Source of the DNA: Diabrotica undecimpunctata
Lineage: Eukaryota; Arthropoda; Insecta; Coleoptera; Chrysomelidae
Direction: 5' to 3'
Assembly (NCBI RefSeq): GCF_040954645.1
Contig: NC_092807.1
Span: 3,844,001 to 3,908,000 of the forward strand
DNA: 64,000 nucleotides
The notes under the pieces are model-generated. The model worked only from the letters and a program-made list of their open reading frames with translations. It did no database searches and was not told the DNA's origin. The translations under genes and the position numbers were made by a program. Positions 1-12,191 of the stretch are shown in pieces; within the stretch, counting starts at the first letter, position 1, and every line of letters begins with the position of its first letter.

Positions 1-1620
1 CTGAAACCATATTGATAACAATGAAGTATTTTGTACTTTTCTATGTACTCTATTAAGCGGTTATTCAAAATACTTTCAAAAATTTTACCAAGAATGGGAA
101 TAATAGAAATAGGGCGATAATTTTCAATTTCTTCTGGAGATCCTTTTTTGAGTAGCGGTAACACTTTTGTTACTTTTAATACATCGGGAAAGATTCCTTC
201 GATAAGGCAAAGATTATAAAGTATGACCAGTTTATCAATAATAATATCCAGAATTTCTATCACTAATTGTTTGTTTAAGAAGTAAAAATCAGTGCATTTT
301 GAGTTTTTCAAGCTGTATAATGTATTCCTAACTTCAGTATCACTAACAGGTGTTAAAAACAACGAGTGGCAAGGGGAGTATATTCCCTCCAAAAAATTCA
401 TGGCATCATTTTCATCTGTCTCATCTAACGAGTTCAATATATTTCCCGCTACCGAAGTAAAGTAATTATTAAACTCGTTTGATGAAATATTACATGAAGT
501 TACTTTTTTATTTTGAGTTTTATTCCTATGATAATTGATGACTTTCCAAGAATCTCGAGATATATTATCAGATTTTAAGAAAAACTGCTCATATGCCAGT
601 TTTTTCTTTATTGATATTGTTAATTGATAGTGTTTTTTGAATTGATTATACAGAGTGTAATCACTAGTAAGGTTAGCAGTAATTTTTATCTTCGAAAGGT
701 TTACTCGCATTTTCCTTAGTTCATCGTCAAACCAAGAAACAGGTGCCTCAAAATGAATTCTTGACTTTTTTACTGGAAAGCAAACTTCAGTTAATTTTAC
801 ATATGTGTCAATTATGAACTCAGCTAATTCCGTTGCTGTTATTGAATTGTTTATTAACGACCAATCCACAGATTTTAGTGATTGTTTTAACATTTGGGTG
901 CCTTTACATGTTATGTGTCTTCTGAATATCCTATCATTGTCAATTTGATCAGATTTTATTTTTAAATTCAGAAATTGAGCACAATGATCAGCAAGGCATG
1001 GGTCTACAACACCACACCCAACTATTTCATTATCTATATTTGTTAAAATATTATCTAAACAACTTGCTGATGTAGCAGTGATTCTTGTAAATTCATCAAT
1101 CCTCATAGTTAAACCAAAAGAAGAAATTAGATCGGAAAAATATTTTAATTCATTTGAAGTGCCTTTGAAATCAATATTGAAATCCCCAATTATAATTGTT
1201 TGAACATAATTATTAGAACAGAATATTAATAATTTTTCAAATAGGCCTAAGAAAATTTGGAAATCTGCGTTACCTGTTCTATACACTGATACTAGAATAG
1301 TTTTTATATCTATAATTTCCAAAGCACAAAATTCACCTTCATATTCACAAGATATATCATTTAAAGAAACTGGACGTGTAGATATTTTGCCATCGCAGAA
1401 AATAGCAACACCCCCATGTTCTCTACTTTTTCTACAGTAACAAGTTGATAAAAAGTATCTGTCAATTATCACTGTTGTTAATTCAGATTCTCTAAGCCAA
1501 TGTTCAGAAAAACACAAAATATTGTAAGTTTTATCTTTTAAAAAAATGTTAAGTTGATCAATTTTATTTAATAAACTTTGTGTATTTATATTATCAGGTC
1601 TGTTTGTGGTTTGTGTAGAC
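1..1620 (-). CDS. non-LTR retrotransposon endonuclease-RT, partial
   Basis: The minus strand encodes an AP-type endonuclease followed by the start of a reverse transcriptase, cut by the left window edge. Motifs in one frame are LCFSEHWL (about 1515-1490), GDFNID (about 1185-1165), a VVDPCLADH block (about 1010-985, the usual SDH site reading ADH), and the RT entry segment ENYRPISIIPILGKIFES (about 120-60). The order EN then RT fits jockey/CR1-type elements. Three motifs checked across the segment (at 1199, 1019 and 191) share a frame, so the copy may be fairly intact, but I did not translate every codon. It does not belong to the host gene. Confidence 0.8.
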
Positions 1621-2246
1621 TTTAGATTTTAAATAACCCCATAAACAGAAATATAATGGGTTAAAACCATTCCACTGGTCCCCTTCTTTCTATCCACCGT
1701 CGTGGAAAAGTTCTGCTTAAAAAATCGAGCACAGTTACGGCGAAATATGGCGGTGCGAAATATGTTGAAACCAGATTCTGCGATCTAAATTAGTGGGTAT
1801 TTGAATATCAGGAAAAGCTGGATCAGATCAGGAATTAATGTATTTTGTAGGAAATCTAGATACATTGCTCCTGCTAAACATTCATCAAAAAATTATGGAC
1901 CAATAATTATATTTTTCACAATACCGGCGTATAAGTTCGTTTTCTGTGGTATTTGCACATGGAACACTTGCATCTAGTGTGGATTTTCATTAGACCAATA
2001 ACGGGTGTTTTGTCGGTTAACATGACCGTTCAAATGAAACGTTGCCTAGAACGAAAATAAAACGTTATAAATGCAATTGTTAGGTTGGTTCATCATATAC
2101 TTGCAGAATTCGTTCTTTGGTTAAAGACGTCTTCAGCCAATTCATAGATAAGACGTACTTTATAAGGATGGTTATTTATCTTTTTAAAAATCTTTTATAC
2201 TGAAGACTTTCAAACACCAATAAATAAAAAAAAGTTATAACATTTT

Positions 2247-2306
2247 ATCTACTCTTGCTGTTAAAGTGTCACTTTATCTACCCTTGCGGTTAAAGTGATA
2301 CTTTAT
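2247..2306. repeat. short tandem duplication, period 29 bp
   Basis: Two consecutive 29-bp units share CTTGC(T/G)GTTAAAGTG and differ at only a few positions. It lies in otherwise featureless AT-rich sequence. The rest of 1640-3320 holds nothing I can assign. Confidence 0.6.
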
Positions 2307-3319
2307 GTACTCAAAACAGTTGTTATAGCAACACTTTAACATTAGCTATGGAAAAAAGGCAATTGATTATTAAAATAATCATTGCTATCTTGTAATATTA
2401 ATAATATGTAGCGTTTTTTATATTAAATGTTTCAGGGTATTGCAAAATAAGATGAAAAAACACAACTTTATTTTTATACCCTGCATATGAACGTTCACAT
2501 TTCTCAGAAAAAAATTGTAGGGTAATTCCTTAGAAATATTATGAAATAACAATCATCGAAATCCAATCATTGGCTCAGAAGAAAAATAGCTTCAAACTTA
2601 TTATACATTTAGGGTGGTGCAGTAATTTTGGAGAGCAGTTTATATAATATATATGAGAAATTTTTGAAAAAATTTTATTACCCAACCAATATTTTCATTT
2701 TTTTTTTACAGTTATCTCGGCGTACGTGTATAATAAAGGTGCAGTCATTAACACCTTTTTGTTAGAACAACTTTTGTCAGTATTTAAATATTTTTATCAG
2801 CATGTTTAAAAATTAGAAACTATTATTTAAAACGATAAACAAATTTGGATACAAACTGTTAGTCTATAATCAAACTAACGGTTATTTTCAACTGGTGCTG
2901 GTATAGAAAAAAATGTGCATGTGTAATATTATTTTATCTATTTCGTATTTGACATTTTCCTTTTGCTTTTTCTTAGTCGTTGACCTGGTATCTGGACTTG
3001 ATCCTTCATGGAGTTTCATTTTTTATCATATTCTTAAAAATTATATTTGACAAGGACACCTCCACTCAGTAATTCCCTACATTTATGGCTGTAAAATATT
3101 TAAAAAAAAAGTACATTACCTATACGAAACCTTACGAATAAAATAAACTAAGTTACAACATTAAAGTTTAGAACTTAATCTGTCAAATGAATATTCTACT
3201 ATGAATACTTCCCTTTTTATTTTAAAATTTATTTGTATAATAATTGATGACAGTCAGACAGATATTAAAGTTACAAAGACTAAACTGGCTTGGTTACCTA
3301 GAAAGAATGGCAGATAATC

Positions 3320-3986
3320 ATTACTTACTTACTTACTCCGTGGCGTTACAACCCTTCGTGGATTTTAGCCGACTCGACAACATCTTCTTCTTCTTCCTAT
3401 GCCGTCCCCATTAACGGAGGTTGGCGACCACATTTTTAAAGGCTTCTCTATCTTTTGCAACGTGGAATAATTCGTCTACAGTCATGTTTGTCCAGTCTCG
3501 AATATTTCGCAGCCATGACTTCCTCTTTCTACCTATTACCTTTTTGCCATCGACTCTACCCTACATGATGACCTGCAGAAGACTATATTTATTATTTCTT
3601 AGTATGTGTCCAAGGTATGCAGTCTTGCGTACTTTTATCGTTCTCAACAATTTTTTGTCTCGACCCATTCTTCTCAGCACTTCCTCATTGGTGACCCTGG
3701 CAGTACATGGGATTCTCAACATTCTCCGGTATATCCAAAGTTCAAAGGCTTCAATCTTTTTAACTATTTGCGCTTTTAGTGTCCATGTTTCTACCCCGTA
3801 CAATAGTTGCGACCAGACGTAACATTCAACAAACCTCAGTCTCAGCGCAATATTCAGATTTTTGTCACAGAACAATTGTTTGAATTTTAAGAACGCTGCC
3901 CTTGCCATTTCTATTCGTACCCGGATCTCTTGGTCTGGATCTAATTCTGTGTTGATGTAAGCTCCCAGATATTTATATTTTGTCAC
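3320..3986 (-). pseudogene. non-LTR RT C-terminal fragment (RTE-like) with TTAC tail
   Basis: The minus-strand frame 3561-3986 encodes the thumb and C-terminal tail of an RTE-like reverse transcriptase: KYLGAYI near the start, LLYGVETWTL in the middle, then RMLRIPCTARVTNEEVL and the AYLGHILRN tail. Catalytic YADD is absent, so the copy is truncated. The low-coordinate end has a (TTAC)n run at 3322-3336, consistent with the 3' microsatellite tails of this class. It abuts a second RT fragment at 3983. Confidence 0.8.
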
Positions 3987-4549
3987 TCTCTATATTTGCT
4001 GTCCACCAAGAGTTCTTCTTCTTCGTCTAGCCATTCACGTCCACATCTGAACATAAGCCTCTTCAAGTCTCCCTTTCCATTGTTTTTATTGTACGCTACT
4101 TGTAGCCAATTTTGCCCGGCAGTCCTTTTCAGATCATCTGTCCATCTCATAGGAGGTCTGCCTCTGGGTCTTTTGTGTTGGTATGGTCTCCAGGTTAAAA
4201 TTGATCTGTGCCATTTGTTTAGATCGCTCCTAGCTACATGTCCAGCGTATTCCCATTTCAACTTTAATGATTTTTGCACCACATCGGTGACTTTGGTTTT
4301 CTGTCTTATCCATGTGTTTGTTTTCTTGTCCTTAAGTGATATACCTAGCATTGCTCTTTCCATCGCGTGTTGAGTGACTCTAAGTATATTCATATTCTTT
4401 TTTGTGATTGTCCATGTTTGTGCCGCATAAGTTAATATCGGAATAATGCATGCATCAAAAACTTTAGATCTAAGATGTAATTGAATTTGTTGATTTCTGA
4501 GTATATAGTTCAGTTTACCGAATGCTGCCCAAGCTACCAAGCTAACCAA
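3983..4549 (-). pseudogene. second non-LTR RT C-terminal fragment
   Basis: A 188-codon minus frame encodes a related but distinct RT tail: PILTYAAQTWTIT, then AMERAMLGISLKDKKTN, then KWEYAGHVARSD and a basic RPRGRPPMRWTDDLKR end. This block is typical of insect endonuclease/RT ORFs. It adjoins the fragment at 3320-3986, which suggests one element inserted into the other. No RT catalytic residues are retained. Confidence 0.8.
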
Positions 4550-4559
4550 GAGTTAGTTG

Positions 4560-5300
4560 TTCATTATTTATTGGACTCCTTGATACTATCATAAATTTGG
4601 TCTTATCCCAGACATAACATCTGAAAAGCTGCAAAATTACTTACATACATTAGAGACTTGGTTGACAAAATGGAAAATTTAGGTGAATAACGAGAAATCA
4701 GCCCAAATCACATTTACAATAAGAAGACGCACTTGTCCACAAGTTAATTTAAACAATGCTCACATTACTATTAGAGACGTTATGAAATATCTTGGGTTGC
4801 ATTTGGACCGAAAGCTGACCTGAAAGCAAGACATTAACGCGAAAAAACTCAGCTCAATATAAAATTAAAACAAATGAATTGGTTACTTGGCAGAAAGTCT
4901 CAACTGTCATTGGGGAAGAAAATATTGCTTTACAAAGTCATACTAAAACCAAGATGGATTTATGGTGTAGAACTCTGGGGCTGTAGCAAGCCTTCAAACA
5001 CAAACATTTTGCAGACCTTCTAATCAAAAACACTGCGTATGATAGCTAACGCCCCTAGGTATGTGAGCAATGCAACCATCCACAATGACCAAGGATTACC
5101 AACCGTAAAAGATGTGATGTTACTTCACGCCAGCAATGCCAAAATTTTTAATTCAACGCAAGACAGCCAAATTATCAGTGAATTATAATAGTCACCAATG
5201 TAGGAACGAAGACTGAAGAGGACTTGGCCAGAAGTCCTGGTTCCTTAGGTTAAAATGGAGAACTTTAGCTGAACGGCACCCAAATCAAGTCAATATTATC
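4560..5300 (+). pseudogene. decayed jockey-like RT remnant
   Basis: Plus-strand translation in pieces gives an RT motif-D to thumb region: LETWLTKWKI, NNEKSAQITFT, MKYLGLHLDRKLT, and later LAERHPNQVN. Many stops and frame changes break it. The YLGLHLD(R/K)KLTW block is characteristic of jockey-type elements. It is an old fossil opposite in strand to its neighbours. I see nothing further in 5300-6160. Confidence 0.55.
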
Positions 5301-6164
5301 ATCATATTCACTAATTACTCAATGTATTGTTTATGAGTAGATTGTAAATATGGATTTAAAAATAAAAATTACTTTAAAATGTATAATATATATGTCTGAA
5401 TTGTCCATATGAATAAAGCAAATATTTTGCTTAATATGTTTCTTCGTAAGAATTGCTTAACTCTTTATTTCTTCGTAAGAGAATTTTCCGGATAAAGCAC
5501 GTGAGAGTTTTGTGAAAAGGACCGATAAACGTTTCGACAAAAAGTCGATAAGTATGTCACATTAAAAGTACAGAAAAAATCCCCACCGTATGATCGATAG
5601 TACAATCTAAATTATTAAAGACACTTGGATATTACGGGTTGGTCACGTGATATTTGAATGTTTGTATGGAATGGAAAGGTATTTTTACCAGATGCCGCAG
5701 ACGGTGTTTTGTTATTAGTAGACAATTGAAGTGTGCTTCATCATGAATATTCCCATCGCAGGTTTGAATCCGTTATTAGTTTTTTTTAAATATTTTTGAA
5801 AAAAAAAACAAAATAAAAGTACAGTGAACCAATCTTGACAGATTTTCGGAAAATCGAGCAGTGTTTTTTATTTGAAATTTTATTTTTTAATATGGTAACA
5901 GGTATTGTTGTAAAACTGATTGCTTCTTTGTGATTGATAACTGGTTTTTCAAATATCTTTTTGGGAATAAGTTGCAAATTATAAAGTAAACTATAAGTTA
6001 TTTGCCGTGATGGTTTTGGAATTTGATTTTCCGTTTTTAAAATATCATTTTTAATTAAAAAATACTTTAATAATAATATAATACTTATGTTAATTTATTT
6101 TAGATATTTTAAAAATTCGTATTTTAAAATGTTTTGTACAAAAAGAACAACTATTAGCATATTT

Positions 6165-6965
6165 TTATGCTAATGTAACTTCTTGGTTATTCTGTCTGTC
6201 CAGGAGATTCTCAGCATTCTTCGATATGTCCACATTTCAAATGCTTCCAATTTATCGAAACATTGTTTATTTAAAGTCCATGTCTCCACACCATACAAAA
6301 GAACAGAAAATACATACCTTAGTACTCGTTTTCTAAGATTTAGGCTGAGGTCTCTACAACATAATATTTGTTTCATATTATTGAATGCACTTCTAGCCTT
6401 TTCTATTTTGACTCTAATTTCTTTGGTATAATCGTTTGTTTCATTAATGTTTGCCCCTAAATAGTTAAGTTTGCCTTATTATTTACGTGTAGATTGATGT
6501 GTCTAATATTTTTCTTTGATATAACCATGAATTTTGTTTTCTTTATGTTTAGTGACAGACCAAATTCTTCACTCGCTGCAACAACCTTATCTAAAATTTT
6601 TTATAGATCTGTAATATTTTCTGCTATTAGTATTGTATCATAAGCATATCTAATTTCACGTATGGGTAGGCCATTTATTTTTATGCCTGCTACTTCATCT
6701 TCTAATGCTTTTTTGAATATTTCCTCTGAGTATGCATTAAACAGTGATGGCGACAAGACACAGCCCTGTCTAATACCTCTTTTAATTTATATTTTATTAG
6801 TTTTATTAAATTATTTATTCTTATGACAGCTTCTTGTTTACAATACAGATTATTTATTATTCTTATATCCCGTGTGTCGATGTTCTTTGTTTTCAGTAGT
6901 TTTATTAACGGATTATGTTTCACTGTATCGAATGCCTTGTTATAATCTAGGAAGCAGACATAGAT
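6165..6965 (-). pseudogene. RTE-like RT remnant
   Basis: Minus-strand pieces in order from high to low coordinate are KAFDTVKHNPLIKLL (about 6925-6880), ISPSLFNAYSEEIFKKAL (about 6770-6715), a YAYDT box in place of the catalytic YADDT (about 6645), and FSVLLYGVETWTL (about 6300-6260). Domain order is that of an RTE-type reverse transcriptase. Internal stops and the altered catalytic box show it is dead. Confidence 0.75.
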
Positions 6966-7064
6966 TTTTTAAATAAAATTTTTGATTTATGGTATACAGA
7001 CAACTACAAGGCATTCGTTTTTCTTGTGGATTTTTATAATGCTAAAGGGAAATATTTATTGCAG

Positions 7065-7225
7065 GTCTAAATTTCAAGAAATCAAACATACGGATATGGA
7101 TCCATCAAAGAAATATGGCAAACCTTCAACAGGTCGTTTGGGAGGGACACGGAGGTATGTTGTTGGTCGAACACAGCAACAACACAAAGATAAAGAAGTT
7201 TTTGGAGACTGTACCCCATATTATG
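7065..7225 (+). CDS. candidate coding exon upstream of the ankyrin gene
   Basis: An open block runs between a TTATTGCAG acceptor (ending 7064) and a good GTGAGT donor (7226). It contains a methionine codon at 7096 and reads MDPSKKYGKPSTGRLGGTRR, then a basic Gln/His/Lys stretch, ending DCTPYYG. It could be the first coding exon of the host gene. However, its donor is phase 1, and the next confirmed exon at 10776 must be entered in phase 0 because the other frame hits TAA at once. A missing small exon or a different gene is therefore possible. I do not recognise a domain. Confidence 0.4.
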
Positions 7226-8468
7226 GTGAGTTTTTCATACTTTCGATTTCGTATTTTTTCTCATTAAGATTGTATAGAATTTTTCATATAAAAATGAGTT
7301 CACGTCATTCAAGCCAACTATGGCCAACTTTATGGCCTTTATGGCCAAATAGGAAAAAACTAGTTTTTCGAAAAAGTGATAGGAGGCAAAAAAGTTTTAA
7401 AAATAATGCGTTAAACTAATGATGCCACAAAATTCATTTGATTTGAACGTACTCAAAAGTTTGGGGGGATTTAGGGCTGCACACCTCCCTTCAAATTTTT
7501 CTGTGCGCTTAGACCTTGTTGTTTCTTTTGTATAAAAAATGCTTTCAGAACAAGAAAGTAATGTCTCCATTTTTATTACAAAATGTCAAGTAGTTTAGGA
7601 TATAATGCAAAAAACAATTTTTATTTTGTAACTTCAAAGGTCTGTAACTTTTTTTGTGCACACTTTTGTACTAAGGTACAAAATATCCTTTTGTCCCAGG
7701 AATGCGTGATTTAATTTATGACATACCTCTTTGAAACACCCTGTATATAATATATTGCGAATCATTTTGTGTGAGAAATCAAAACATAAATCAAATTTTA
7801 CTCTAAAAAAGCGGCAACACATTAAACAATTTTGCCAAACGATGAACTGTCATTGAAATTTAAACTATTTCCGTATCAGTGGCGTACTATTGTCTAATCT
7901 ATTTAATTGAAATTATTATTTTGTGGAATATAAACAGTTATTTCATAAAATTCCGCAATTCGGAGCAGTTCCGTATGGGTGTCGTTTTATTAGCTGTGTT
8001 AGGGAAATATGAAATCTAAGCTTGATGTTCTGGAAATTTTAAATACAAGTGACGTCAGTTTGCTTAAATCGTGACGTGCAACGTTTTTACTTTGAAAAAT
8101 GGTATATCAATTAATTATTTAGTCAATATGAGTCTATATAACTTCTTTATTCGTCTACGAAGAACGATTTTTTCCAACAAAACTACGATTCCTTACAATT
8201 ACCTTTACCCTAACTCAACATACTATCGACAATATGTTCTTTTTAATAATTAATTCATGCATTCCTAAACGAAGACATGAATTACGTACTTGAAAATTGG
8301 GCCAAACTAGATGAAAACAAAATTATAAAATAATATGTCTTGGACATAAAAGACACGTGGTAATCGATAACATAATATGAATGATAGTTTCTCCCGAAAT
8401 GTGAAACACGTATAAGTTGTCTAGTTATTAATGATTCAGAGCAATTTAATCAAATATATTAATAAAAT

Positions 8469-8471
<3 letters not shown>
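7226..8471. other. AT-rich sequence, nothing assigned
   Basis: Intron or intergenic sequence. It has short open frames only, and I saw no domain motif, RNA gene or clear repeat apart from the microsatellite that begins at 8472. Confidence 0.5.

Positions 8472-8528
<57 letters not shown>
8472..8528. repeat. (TA)n microsatellite
   Basis: About 57 bp of alternating TA directly abutting a Penelope-type terminal fragment, the same arrangement as at 45523-45610. Confidence 0.95.
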
Positions 8529-8531
<3 letters not shown>

Positions 8532-8748
8532 AACTCTTAAATATTGGGAAAATCTGCAAGAAATACTCTAATGTGTATCAATTGTTTCGCCGAACGTTTT
8601 CGCCAAAGAGAATTAATTTGGCTTCTTCAGGGCTGAAAGAGAATAAATTATAATTAGCTACCATATATTATTTATTAAAAACATTATTGATCTTACCGTA
8701 ACTTAGAATTGTAGAGTTAGAATATTAAAAAAACTTTGCTAGTAACAA
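8529..8748 (-). mobile_element. Penelope-like element terminal fragment
   Basis: These 220 bp match, with a few differences, the outer end of the Penelope arm at 45611-45830: GTAAACTCTTAAATATTGGG at the (TA)n border and CTAGTAACA at the inner break. The element is on the minus strand here. The fragment includes the hammerhead-like core described for the full copy. It is a truncated copy with no coding sequence. Confidence 0.85.
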
Positions 8749-9179
8749 CATAATGAAGTTTTTTTCAAAGTTTTTTGGTCGAAGAGCACTATTCAGAACA
8801 GAAATTCTGTAGGGAGCCCTTACCATATTGCACCTAACCTATATAGGTGCCACAGAGAACGAGAGATATTAGTTGTGGAGCGGGGATATTAACCATTACA
8901 TTTTCTATTCACTTTCTTCAATTTTTTTTTCAATCGCAGACATAAGGAACTTAATTACATATAACGAAAAACAAAAATAAATTTAACACACAGATCCTTA
9001 GTTCTAAAATCTTAAAAAACGTAATGTCTTCATTTTAATGTGAAAAAAAATGGCTGCCTTTATTTGCACAGATTAGTAATATCCGGTTGAATTTGGGATA
9101 ACTGCAATCGAATGTCAGATTCCGCATCCAGTCGAGATCTATATTTTGTTTTAGTGGCCACATAGACAGAGAATGCTGC

Positions 9180-10046
9180 TTTAAAATTCGTCTTTGAGTT
9201 GATACCAAAAATCTACTAGCGATTTACTTTCAAAATGTTTTTTATCGCAGAATCCGTAATTTTTTTAAAAATTTTGTCGTGGAATTCCTCAGGAAAATAA
9301 TTATGGAAGTTTTCAGGTAAATTTAACAGATGAGTGTGGAACTTGTTAAAGACATCTTCAGGTATGTCCGATAGCAGTTCTTCTCTAAATTCTGTGATTA
9401 GTGGAAAGCTATCCCCATTTTTGCTTTTCACCGATTCTTCCCAAAAAATTCATTTCTTCCTATACGCCTGTATTTTATCATTGGAGTTAAATACAGTTTA
9501 TATAATTGTCTTTCCGATATGTCCGTATATGTAGGTATGTCCGATAGCAGTTCTTCTATAAATTCTGTGATTAGTGGAAAGCTATCCACATTTTTGTTTT
9601 TCACCGATTCTGTCCAAAAAATTTATTCCTTCCTATACGCTTGCATTTTATCATTGGCGTTAAAGACAGTTTATATCATTGTCTTTCCCTAAAGTGAGAG
9701 ACTAACTTCATTGACCTTGTTAAAATATCTGTTAAATATCCCAATTTATTTACCAATGCTCGTTACACAAACATTGGCCACGAGAAAGCCACCTTACTTC
9801 CATATAAAGAAGTAAAGACGAATGAATACTGCCTATATCATCGCACACCACTCTAAACGGCCTTGTATTCAGTGGTCGTGATTTGATAAAATTAATTATC
9901 TTCACGGTTTCGTCCAAGACTACTTTTAAGGAAGGTGGCATTTTTTTCACAGCGAGGCTATGGCGGTGGAGGATAGAGTGGCTCCTGCTGCATTTCTTGG
10001 CTAGATTATGATAGTTTAATATCCAATTAAAATAAGTTTTTGCCAC
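9180..10046 (-). pseudogene. hAT-type transposase remnant (ZBED5/SCAND3-like)
   Basis: The minus strand at 9750-10046 carries HRHSLAVKKMPPSLKVVLDE, NFIKSRPLNTR and EVRWLSRGQCL, the hallmark block of hAT transposases domesticated as ZBED5/SCAND3-like proteins. Further downstream on the same strand, 9216-9431 encodes FPLITEFREELLSDIPEDVF and similar residues from the C-terminal part. Stops, a short internal duplication and lost segments show decay. A sequence near 10226-10242 reads, on the minus strand, CAGCGTTTCCCAAACTG, which resembles a hAT terminal repeat, so the element end is probably there. Confidence 0.75.
9359..9690. repeat. direct tandem duplication, two units of about 160-175 bp
   Basis: The segment starting GGTATGTCCGATAGCAGTTC at about 9360 recurs at about 9534 and runs through a shared stretch ending in TTGTCTTTCC at about 9690. 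The copies differ at several bases. It duplicates part of the hAT remnant's coding sequence, so it arose after insertion. Confidence 0.8.
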
Positions 10047-10775
10047 CTATTTCTGATTTTTAATACTACTGCACTCATTATCTTGTAATTTAAATTTGAC
10101 ATATGTCACTGTTGCTTTCAGCCATCGATATAGCGGAGTTTTTTTAATGTTTAATCGTTTATTATCGCCATATAGGGGAGCACTTGTAGATGCTTCACGG
10201 AGCACTCAGTGCTCCGTGGAGCACAGTTTGGGAAACGCTGTTTTATGCCATAAAAATAATAATTTTTTAATTTTACAATGTTACACGTCACTATATCTTT
10301 TATTCAAATGTAAATAACGAAAATAAATAATTATTGTACATATATAAGTATCAAAAGAGTTTTTTTTCGTACACCACTCACATTTCGTGAACAAGATCGG
10401 CCATTGTTACTACCTACTTTGGATGCAAGTATGTATTCATAGCTTCCATCCTTATTATATTATATCGATGAGTGGAAAGTACTATGTTTGATATATATTT
10501 TTTTTTATATTTAGTAAAGGGTCGGTTACAAAATGTTAAAATAAATTTATGTCTTTTTGAAATAGCTTCAGAATATTTCGGTATTGTATTATGTGTTATA
10601 ATTTTGTTAATCAATGCTCTTAGTTATTTCGTTGTGGAGCAGAGCAATGACGGAACAATGAATACATTTCTATAAGATAAATTAACAGAGAAAAATACTA
10701 AATACATTAATACGAACTATATAAAATATAAAGATAATTATAAAAAGTTTACACCTAATTTTTTTTTCTTTATAG

Positions 10776-10907
10776 GGATTAATTAAAGAAATTCACTGCG
10801 ACGTACAGAATGACGACCTAGAAAAATTGAAGGAACGAGTCACTCCCCCTATTCCCCCCATCGTCCTTTCTGGAAAGGATATCAATGGACTATCACCCTT
10901 ACACAAG
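10776..10907 (+). CDS. host gene exon A: start of ankyrin block 1
   Basis: 44 codons between TTTCTTTATAG and a GTAAAA donor, phase 0 at both ends. It encodes an acidic helix (DVQNDDLEKLKERV) followed by the ankyrin hairpin signature DINGLSPLHK. The repeat is completed only after splicing to 18137, giving SPLHKAAGLDKQDIAEF. An in-frame TAG immediately before the acceptor rules out a longer exon. Exon A opens the 1061-codon frame that ends in the kinase-like exon. The true N terminus is upstream. Confidence 0.8.
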
Positions 10908-11235
10908 GTAAAATACTTAATTTATGTAATTGTATTTAATGCAAATTGGAAAATATTAAAACGGTATGAAAGAGATTTAAAAAAATTGGATATTTTGTAC
11001 AGTTGATACCGAGAGAAGAAGACGCAAAATCTTATTGTGTCTTAATTCAATTAAAACGTTTATTAAAGTATGGTATAATTTCACTATTTGAGAGAGTGAG
11101 TCATCGTTTAAAGGCCCAGAAATGCGGAAAGCTGTTTGGAAATCCAGTGACGTACACTATATTTATTTTAACGTTAATTATATTTTATTTTTCAAATATT
11201 AATGTTCGAAATAGGCCACAATATATTTATTTATA

Positions 11236-11790
11236 AGTTTTTACTGACGTTTCGATCTCTATATCCAAAGACCGCTTTCAAAGATATAAATGATAGTTAT
11301 ATTTATTTTATTTGTTTATTATTATATATTTTTATAATCTTATATTGTTTATTTTTTTTCTATCTTTAAAAACGGAATAGAGATCGAAACGTCAATGTAT
11401 TAATAGATATATTGTGGCTTATGTCCAACCTTCTCCCTAAAAATACAGAATGCCACAAACAAGCAGCTATAGAAAAATAAATATATCTGCCATTTGTATG
11501 TTTGAAAACGGTCTCTTTATAGAGATCGAAACGTCCGTAAATTAAACATTTGAATAAATATATTGTGGCTTATTCCCAACATCATTTCTAAAAATACAGA
11601 ACGACAAGCGAAAAGCCATAGAAAATAAATAGTACTATCATTTGTATAATTGAAAACGGTCTCTGGATATAGAGATCGAAACGTCAATAAATAAACATAT
11701 GAATAAATATTTTGTGGCTCATTCCCTACATTCCCCTAAAAATACAGAATGCCACAAACAAAAAGCTATAAAAAAGAAGTAATTTTGCAG
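11236..11790. repeat. tandem repeat with hammerhead-like motif
   Basis: The motif GAGATCGAAACGTC begins at 11380, 11522 and 11672 (spacing 142 and 150 bp), with an inverted copy near 11249-11262. Units also share TATTGTGGCTTATTCCC, TAAAAATACAGAA and CCACAAACAA. In three copies the motif is preceded by a GGTCTCT / AGAGATC hairpin and an upstream TTGAAAA, a layout close to a degenerate hammerhead ribozyme core. It is a satellite or transposon-end family in the intron between 10907 and 18137. Confidence 0.7.
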
Positions 11791-12191
11791 AAAGTTTACT
11801 GATACCAACCGGCTGTCGCGGAAGTTACGCTAAAACGTCTTTTGACGTGACCCGTCCTTAAAGAGTTACACAATGAAATTTTTTTAAAACAAATTTTAAG
11901 ACAGTTTCCACACCACCCCAGAGGTATGTCTTGTGGCGCGATACTTTTTTTAAATGGGTGTTCGCCAAGAGCCATATTGTCTTATTAAATAAAATGAACA
12001 AAATACTTAAACAGTATAAAACAAAACAAAATAAAATCCTATAAAACAAAATAAAATTCTATAAAAACAAAATAAAAATAATGTTTGATGTGTTTAAACA
12101 CAAACACTATACACACTTACTATGTTCTTCTCGTTTTTTTTTTGTTTTTGGTTTTTTTATGCTGATGTTCTTATTAAACTATTAGAAAATA

